From Chloroflexota bacterium (GTDB taxonomy: Bacteria > Chloroflexota > Chloroflexia > Thermomicrobiales > UBA6265), in the NCBI GenBank assembly GCA_023423795.1, contig JAFAEX010000089.1, positions 1-23,992 on the forward strand: a stretch of 23,992 bases of DNA, given 5' to 3'. Under the pieces are notes generated by a model, which saw only the letters and a program-made list of their open reading frames with translations, had not been told where the DNA came from and did not search any database. Both the position numbers and the translations under genes were made by a program. Of the stretch, positions 19,855 through 23,992 are shown piece after piece. The first letter of the stretch is position 1, and each line of letters starts with the position of its first letter.

Positions 19855-20163
19855 TCAGGCCCGCTTGATCTCGACCTCGACGAATACGAACTCGTCGTCG
19901 TTGGCGTTGATCACGTCGTGTTCGACCCCGGCCTCCCGCGTGTAGGAGACGCCGGCGCGCAGGCCGGCTTCGAGTGGGCCGTCCGGCGTGTCGAGCAGGA
20001 GCGTGCCGGTCGTCATCGGGACGACGACGTACGGGAACTCGTGGACGTGCCAGCCGGTGTGCGCGCCGGGTGCGAACCGCCATTCGGTGACGCGGACGCG
20101 CTCGTTATCGATCTGGAGGGTCGGGACCGCCGCCGGGCGGCTGGCATGGGACGGGTCGGGCAC
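19855..20163 (-). CDS. Small cupin-domain protein
   Basis: The 102-residue protein forms a single cupin barrel. Motif 1 is GAHTGWHVHEFPYVVVPMTTG, with His39 and His41 as metal ligands and Glu42 nearby. Motif 2 includes the Gly-rich turn GVSYTREAGVEHDVIN with His82. Single-domain cupins of this size bind a metal and act as sugar-acid-related enzymes or sensors; nothing here picks a substrate. It begins with GTG at 20163, preceded by GAGGAG. It is convergent with the membrane-protein gene and separated by a terminator from the gene upstream, so it has its own transcript. Confidence 0.88.
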   Translation of the reverse strand: MPDPSHASRPAAVPTLQIDNERVRVTEWRFAPGAHTGWHVHEFPYVVVPMTTGTLLLDTPDGPLEAGLRAGVSYTREAGVEHDVINANDDEFVFVEVEIKRA

Positions 20164-20226
20164 GAGAACTCCTCGCTCGGTTGAAACACGATGCCGGGAA
20201 CGCGCCGGTGGGACCGGGATGAAACG

Positions 20227-20260
20227 AAAATCGCCCCGCGCCGTTCGGCGCGGGGCGATT
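20227..20260 (-). terminator. Rho-independent terminator of the small secreted-protein gene
   Basis: AATCGCCCCGCGCC (20229-20242) and GGCGCGGGGCGATT (20247-20260) form a perfect 14-bp stem with a GTTC loop. On the minus strand it is followed by TTCGTTTC, directly downstream of the gene at 20272-20562. Confidence 0.85.
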
Positions 20261-20271
20261 GACTGCCGAGC

Positions 20272-20562
20272 TTAGCGGCGGGCGGCGTGCGCATCCGGGC
20301 CAGCGCCCGGGGTGTACACGATCGCGCCGTCGAGGTCGCCAGGGCCGAAGTCCACAGCCAGCACGCCGTCCGCACCCTCGATGAGGAAGCTGGACGGAGC
20401 GCCCTCGACGTCCACCAGCCAGGACGTGCCGCCCTGCGCCGGCGGGTTGAAGACCCACGCATCGTCGCCAATGATGACCGGCCCGACCTCGGCGCTGGTG
20501 GCGCCCGCGAACCCAACGGTCAGGAGCGCCGCGGCGGCAACCCCAACGATAGCCTTGCGCAT
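20272..20562 (-). CDS. Small secreted protein with signal peptide
   Basis: The 96-residue precursor has a clear Sec signal: MRKAIVGVAAAALLTVGFAG followed by ATSAE, with likely cleavage after Ala near residue 24. The mature part, about 72 residues, is acidic and Gly-rich, with two strand-like halves (VGPVIIGDDAWVFNP and SFLIEGADGVLAVDFGPGD). No cysteines or known motifs are seen. The ATG at 20562 follows AAAGGAG; a longer frame begins 10 codons upstream without a ribosome site. It is monocistronic with its own strong terminator, suggesting substantial expression. I do not recognise the family. Confidence 0.72.
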   Translation of the reverse strand: MRKAIVGVAAAALLTVGFAGATSAEVGPVIIGDDAWVFNPPAQGGTSWLVDVEGAPSSFLIEGADGVLAVDFGPGDLDGAIVYTPGAGPDAHAARR

Positions 20563-20856
20563 GTTGACCGGCTCCTTTCTAACGTCTCGCACCCCGTCCC
20601 GCCCGGGATGCCTCCCCGATCGCGCTCTGAGCCGGTGGCCGCCAAATATTGACGACTCCTCGCTCCCCCCACGTGATCGCCCGCATCATACACCATCGCG
20701 GCGTCGTGCAGAACCCCTGCCCGCATCCTTCCCGCGCGGGTCAGGACCGCTAGGGGTGCGGTCGGTGACGCGTTAACTATACCCAACCGCGCCATGCGGT
20801 GCATCAACCGGCGACAGGACCGGGTTTTTCGGCGGGGTGCGGGTTTGCACGAACGG
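20563..20856. other. Intergenic region between secreted-protein gene and the quinone operon
   Basis: It should contain the promoter of the secreted-protein gene. A GACCGC...GCGGTC stem lies near 20746-20764. No gene or repeat is evident. Confidence 0.5.
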
Positions 20857-21381
20857 CTATCCGCCGGCCGGCGTCGTGTCTTCGCCGTCGAGTTCTGCGA
20901 GCAGATCGCGCAGGTCCAGCGGATCGGTCGCCATCCGGAGCGAGCCGTCGTAGGCGCGCGGCCAGTCGGCGGGATCGCGGTCCCAGTACAACTCGACCCC
21001 GTTGCCGTCCGGGTCGGCCAGGTAGAGCGCTTCGCTGACGCCGTGGTCGCTCGCGCCGTGGAGGGCGATCCCGTGCTCGGCGAGGCGGCGCAGGGCGCGG
21101 GCCAGTTCCCGCCGGGTCGGGTAGAGGATCGCGAGGTGGTAGAGCCCGGTCGAGCCGTAGGGTGGCGGCGATCCGCCCGCGCTCTCCCAGGTGTTGAGCC
21201 CGATGTGGTGGTGGTACCCACCGGCGGAAAGGAACGCCGCGCTCGGGCCGTACCGCTGGGTCACCTCGAAACCCAGGATGTCGCGGTAGAACGCGATCGC
21301 GCGGTCGAGGTCGGCGACCTTGAGGTGGACGTGGCCGATCCGCGTATCCGGGTGGATCGCGGGTTCGGTCGAGTCGGTCAT
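20857..21381 (-). CDS. VOC-superfamily (glyoxalase/extradiol dioxygenase-like) protein
   Basis: The 174-residue protein consists of one vicinal-oxygen-chelate unit: RIGHVHLKVADLDRAIAFYR, GFEVTQRYG, GGYHHHIGLNTW, YHLAILYPTRREL and ALYLADPDGNGVELYWDRDP. Metal ligands are probably His17 or His19, His82 and Glu130. It resembles the N-terminal half of catechol-2,3-dioxygenase-like proteins such as those in Bacillus quinone-response regulons, but is shorter. The ATG at 21381 overlaps the stop of the flavin-reductase gene by four bases (ATGA), so it is the last gene of a tightly coupled operon. The substrate is unknown; ring cleavage or glutathione-independent detoxification are both possible. Confidence 0.9.
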   Translation of the reverse strand: MTDSTEPAIHPDTRIGHVHLKVADLDRAIAFYRDILGFEVTQRYGPSAAFLSAGGYHHHIGLNTWESAGGSPPPYGSTGLYHLAILYPTRRELARALRRLAEHGIALHGASDHGVSEALYLADPDGNGVELYWDRDPADWPRAYDGSLRMATDPLDLRDLLAELDGEDTTPAGG

Positions 21382-22043
21382 GGGGCACCCTCCTGTGGGG
21401 GTGGCGTGCCGTTTGTCGGGATGGCCGATGCGGCCAGCAGTTCGCGGTAGGTCGGGCGCTCCATCCGGAACGGGCTGCCGACGCGGGCGTACCAACTCCC
21501 GGCGGCGCGGCCGACCGGGCGCAGCGCGTCGAGGTCGATTCGGTCGCCGTGCCACAGCCGCTCGGCGACGTGCAAGCGGACGACCTGGCCGAGCACGAGG
21601 AAGGCGTCGCTGCCCGGGATCGGGTGAACGTCCAGCAGGCGGGCTTCCAGCGCCACCGGGGCCTCGCCCAGTCGTGGCGAGCGCACGATGTCGGACGGGA
21701 CCGGGGTGAGGCCGACCCAGCCGAACTCGGAAACGTCCGGCGGAAAGTCCGCTGAGGTCAGGTTCATCCGCTCGGCCAGGTCTTCGCCGGCGACGTTGTA
21801 GACGAAATCGCCGGTGGCCTCGACGTTGTTCAGCGTGTCCTTGCGCCCGGAACTGACGAACCCGACGATGGGCGGCTCGGTCGAGAAAATGGTCGTGTAC
21901 GAATGCGGGGCGATGTTGGCGGTGCCGTCGGCCGCCAGCGTCGAGACCCAGGCGATCGGGCGCGGCGCGATCACTCCGTTGAGCAGGTGCTTCATGCCGG
22001 CCGGGGCGTCAGCCGGATCGAAGGCGCGGATCGATTCGTCCAT
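21378..22043 (-). CDS. Flavin reductase-like (DIM6/NTAB, FMN-binding) protein
   Basis: The 221-residue protein fits the FMN-binding split-barrel flavin-reductase family: NGVIAPRPIAWVSTLAADGT, NIAPHSYTTIFSTEPPIVGF, RKDTLNNVEATGDFVYNV and RLHVAERLWHGDRID. Members reduce flavin or use FMN to reduce quinone- or nitro-type substrates. I chose the ATG at 22043, preceded by AAGGAG 13 bases away, which is rather long. The frame extends 20 codons into the end of the upstream dioxygenase gene, so a TTG at 22103 with translational coupling is an alternative. It lies between the dioxygenase and the VOC gene, a context that suggests aromatic or quinone detoxification. Confidence 0.9.
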   Translation of the reverse strand: MDESIRAFDPADAPAGMKHLLNGVIAPRPIAWVSTLAADGTANIAPHSYTTIFSTEPPIVGFVSSGRKDTLNNVEATGDFVYNVAGEDLAERMNLTSADFPPDVSEFGWVGLTPVPSDIVRSPRLGEAPVALEARLLDVHPIPGSDAFLVLGQVVRLHVAERLWHGDRIDLDALRPVGRAAGSWYARVGSPFRMERPTYRELLAASAIPTNGTPPPQEGAP

Positions 22044-22074
22044 GTCGGTCGGGCGGCTCCTTCGCGACCGGGCG

Positions 22075-23166
22075 TCAGGCGCCGACGGGGCTGGCGGCGT
22101 CAAGCGGGCGCAACCCGGATTCGATCTCGGCCCGGCGGGATTCCAGCCACGGCGGCAGGCTCAGGCGCTCGCCGAGCCGGGACGCGTCTTCGTCCACCGC
22201 GAAACCCGGCGGGTCGGTCGCGATCTCGTGCTGCAGCCCGTCCGGCGAGCGGAAGTAGATCGACTTGAAGTACGTGCGGTCGAAAATCTCGGTGACGTCC
22301 AGCCCCTGGTCCAGCAGGTGCTCCCGCCACGCGCCGAGGTGCTCGTCGTCGCGGGCGCGGAAGGCGATGTGGTGGGTCTGCCCCGTTCCCTCGCGGGCGC
22401 GGCGCGCGCTAGGCGGCCAGCCGAACAGCGTCAGGTCGGAGGCCGGCAGCACCCGCGTTCCGTCGTAGTTGGCCCAGAACCAGTGCGGGGTGTCCGGGTC
22501 GTCCTGGTTGACGCTCTTCTTGACCAGCCGCAGCCCGAGGGTCCGGCCGTAGAAATCGTCGGCCCGCTCGATGTCGTCGGTGAAGCCGGTGACGTGGTGG
22601 ATGCCGGTCAGCGCCATCGCCTCGTCGATGGCCGGTACCGGCTCGGGGTAGGTGAGGGCGCGGATCGCCGCCTCGTCCCGGTTGCCGATCAGGCGACCCG
22701 GCTTTGGTGTGATGACCGCTTGGCCGAGGGCGTCGATCGGCTCGTCGAGGTCGAAGCCGGGACCGTCGGTGGCGATTTCGAGCACCTGCCCGTCCGGGTC
22801 GGCGAAGTAGATGCTGGTGAACCAGCCGCGGTCGTATGGCCCGGAGACGGGGACGCCATGGTCGGTAAGCCAGCGCTTCCACTTGAGTTGCTGCGCCTGG
22901 TCGGAGACGGCGAAGGCGTGGTGGTGGATGCCGCCGACGCCGTACCCGCCGCGGCCGGCGTTCGGCCACTCGAAGACGGTGACGATCGTGCCCGGCTTGC
23001 CGCCGCCGAGGCCGAAGTAGAGGTGGTAGGTGTCGGGCAGGTCGAAGTTGACCGTCTGCTTCACAAGCGGGAAACCGAGCAGGTCGCGGTAGAAGCGCAG
23101 CGTACGGTTGGCGTCGCGGCCGACCAGCGTGACGTGGTGAAAACCTTCGGTGACGAATTCGGGCAT
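22075..23166 (-). CDS. Two-domain ring-cleaving dioxygenase (MhqO-like VOC protein)
   Basis: The 363-residue protein has two VOC halves. The first has EGFHHVTLVGRDANRTLRFY, GYGVGGIHHHAFAV and SIYFADPDGQVLEIATD. The second has ALTGIHHVTGFTDDIERADD, GQTHHIAFRA and SIYFRSPDGLQHEIATD. Each half has the His, His, Glu triad pattern, and length and order match MhqO/hydroquinone-type extradiol dioxygenases. These cleave substituted hydroquinones with Fe(II) and protect against quinones. The ATG at 23166 follows GGAGG. The esterase gene ends 29 bp upstream and the flavin-reductase gene follows. Assignment to hydroquinone is by family resemblance plus context, not direct evidence. Confidence 0.9.
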   Translation of the reverse strand: MPEFVTEGFHHVTLVGRDANRTLRFYRDLLGFPLVKQTVNFDLPDTYHLYFGLGGGKPGTIVTVFEWPNAGRGGYGVGGIHHHAFAVSDQAQQLKWKRWLTDHGVPVSGPYDRGWFTSIYFADPDGQVLEIATDGPGFDLDEPIDALGQAVITPKPGRLIGNRDEAAIRALTYPEPVPAIDEAMALTGIHHVTGFTDDIERADDFYGRTLGLRLVKKSVNQDDPDTPHWFWANYDGTRVLPASDLTLFGWPPSARRAREGTGQTHHIAFRARDDEHLGAWREHLLDQGLDVTEIFDRTYFKSIYFRSPDGLQHEIATDPPGFAVDEDASRLGERLSLPPWLESRRAEIESGLRPLDAASPVGA

Positions 23167-23195
23167 GGCTGGGCCTCCGGGCAGGGTGGGGCGAA

Positions 23196-23873
23196 TCAGC
23201 GGGCGGGGTTGGGAGCGGACGCGATCATCGCCTCGACGCCGCGCTGGACGTGGGCGAGTTCGTCGCGGTTGATGGTGTGCCCCATGCCGGGGTAGAGCCG
23301 CATGGTCACGTCCGCGCCCAGTTCGCGCATCCGGTCGGCCGATTCCTCGACCCGCGAGGCGGGGATGTGGGAATCGACATCCGAGCAGCCGAGGAAGACC
23401 GGCGTGCCGGCCAGCGACCCGCGATCCGGCCAGGTCGTGCCGGGCGGGCCGATCAGCCCGCCGGAGAGCGCGAAGACGCCGCCCCAGCGGCGCGGGTTGC
23501 GCACCGCGAACTCGGACGCCAGGCATGCGCCCTGCGAGAACCCCAGCAGGCCGATCCGCTCCGCCGGGATGCCGGCCGCTTCGACCTGCGCGACCAGCCG
23601 GCCCAGCAGCGCTAGCGCGGAGGAAAGCCACGGCTCGTTGCGCTCGATCGGTTCCATGAAGCGGTATGGGTACCAGGTGCTGTCGGCGGCCTGCGGCGCG
23701 ACGAAGGCCATTCCGTCGGCGGGCAAGTGATTGGAGAGGTCGAGGATGTCCTCGGCCGACGCGCCGCGGCCGTGGACCATGATCAGCGCAGCCCGCGCCT
23801 CGGTGAGCGGCGTGCCGGCCAGCAGCACCGGGGCATCGGCGTGGGGGTCGGCGGGAACGGGGGTGAAGCCCAC
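23196..23873 (-). CDS. Alpha/beta-hydrolase, phospholipase/carboxylesterase family (MhqD-like)
   Basis: The 225-residue protein is a COG0400-type hydrolase. LIMVHGRGASAEDIL forms the oxyanion region, GFSQGACLAS carries nucleophile Ser113, GCSDVDSHIP the acid (Asp165 or Asp167) and YPGMGHTIN the catalytic His199. In Bacillus, MhqD-type esterases are co-regulated with MhqO-type dioxygenases in resistance to methylhydroquinone. The same pair side by side here supports a similar pathway. The start is GTG at 23873 with GGAGG eight bases upstream. It is the first gene of the four-gene leftward operon. A promoter must lie in the short region before the window edge, but no clear -35/-10 pair is seen. 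Confidence 0.92.
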   Translation of the reverse strand: MGFTPVPADPHADAPVLLAGTPLTEARAALIMVHGRGASAEDILDLSNHLPADGMAFVAPQAADSTWYPYRFMEPIERNEPWLSSALALLGRLVAQVEAAGIPAERIGLLGFSQGACLASEFAVRNPRRWGGVFALSGGLIGPPGTTWPDRGSLAGTPVFLGCSDVDSHIPASRVEESADRMRELGADVTMRLYPGMGHTINRDELAHVQRGVEAMIASAPNPAR

Positions 23874-23962
23874 GTCGGGAACCTCCGGAACGATGCGGGC
23901 CGGGGCGGCTGCCCCGGCCCGCGAACGACGCCTGGAGTCTGAGTCGGATCGCCACCCCCGTC

Positions 23963-23991
23963 GTCGTCCCGAGCCTGTCGAGGGATCTCGT
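23963..23991 (+). repeat. REP-like dispersed repeat, copy 4
   Basis: This 29-bp copy matches copy 1 with a few substitutions, 21.5 kb away in host DNA. The window ends directly after it, so a partner copy may lie beyond the edge. Confidence 0.75.
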
Positions 23992-23992
23992 T

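Noticed and set aside
21814..23295. 493-codon plus-strand frame
   Set aside because: It is antisense to the flavin reductase and dioxygenase, which have conserved motifs on the minus strand.
1..23992. CRISPR array, tRNA or rRNA genes
   Set aside because: No regular 25-40 bp repeat-spacer pattern, no cloverleaf-like sequence ending near the att core and no rRNA-like segment was seen. The 11-bp arrays have no spacers.

Overview
The window is high-GC bacterial chromosome. Base composition, the host gene set (RNase J with a long Arg/Gly-rich leader, a Tat-type secreted lysozyme-like protein, an msrA-msrB pair, a quinone-detoxification-type operon) and dispersed copies of a GTCRTCCCGAGCCYGTCGAG-type repeat suggest a Chloroflexota lineage such as Thermomicrobia. 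That placement is inference; no rRNA or marker gene proves it.

Layout. (1) 1-4436, host: 3' part of RNase J (+), a 675-bp intergenic region rich in repeats (an 11-bp-periodic array in two inverted halves, then three REP-like copies), an amidohydrolase (-), a secreted SLT-fold protein (+) and a strong terminator. (2) 4437-4969, host: msrB (-) and an orphaned 3' end of msrA. (3) About 4962/4969 to 17143/17150: a roughly 12.2-kb integrative element inserted in the 3' end of msrA. (4) 17143-17780, host: the rest of msrA, whose last ~20 codons are now supplied by the element. (5) 17991-23992, host: a coiled-coil protein and a membrane protein (+), a cupin and a small secreted protein (-), then a four-gene operon (-) with an MhqD-like esterase, an MhqO-like two-domain ring-cleaving dioxygenase, a flavin reductase and a VOC protein, ending in another REP-like copy.

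The element is the centre of interest. Its right end carries a large serine recombinase whose reading frame runs through the junction into msrA. Its cargo is two small genes of unknown function, a primase-polymerase/ATPase fusion, a TerS/transposase-like HTH protein behind a perfect 17-bp inverted repeat, a leftward pair of tiny proteins (one a zinc ribbon missed by length-filtered gene calling), a DUF429 protein, two XRE regulators, an A+T-richer block with a putative type II restriction-modification pair (HNH nuclease and D12-class adenine methylase), a ribbon-helix-helix protein and several small zinc-finger proteins. There are no capsid, portal, large terminase, FtsK/TraB or conjugation genes. 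The content resembles a phage-satellite-like integrative element (integrase, regulators, replication, TerS-like protein, defence cargo) more than a prophage or an actinobacterial-type AICE.

The insertion site is unusual. The identical 8-bp core (CCGTGGTG) encodes the His-His-Gly of the MsrA C-terminal motif and lies between the codons of its two C-terminal cysteines. The element carries its own version of the MsrA tail and so restores a full-length msrA, while separating msrB from its operon. The same recombination event exchanges the C-terminal tail of the integrase.
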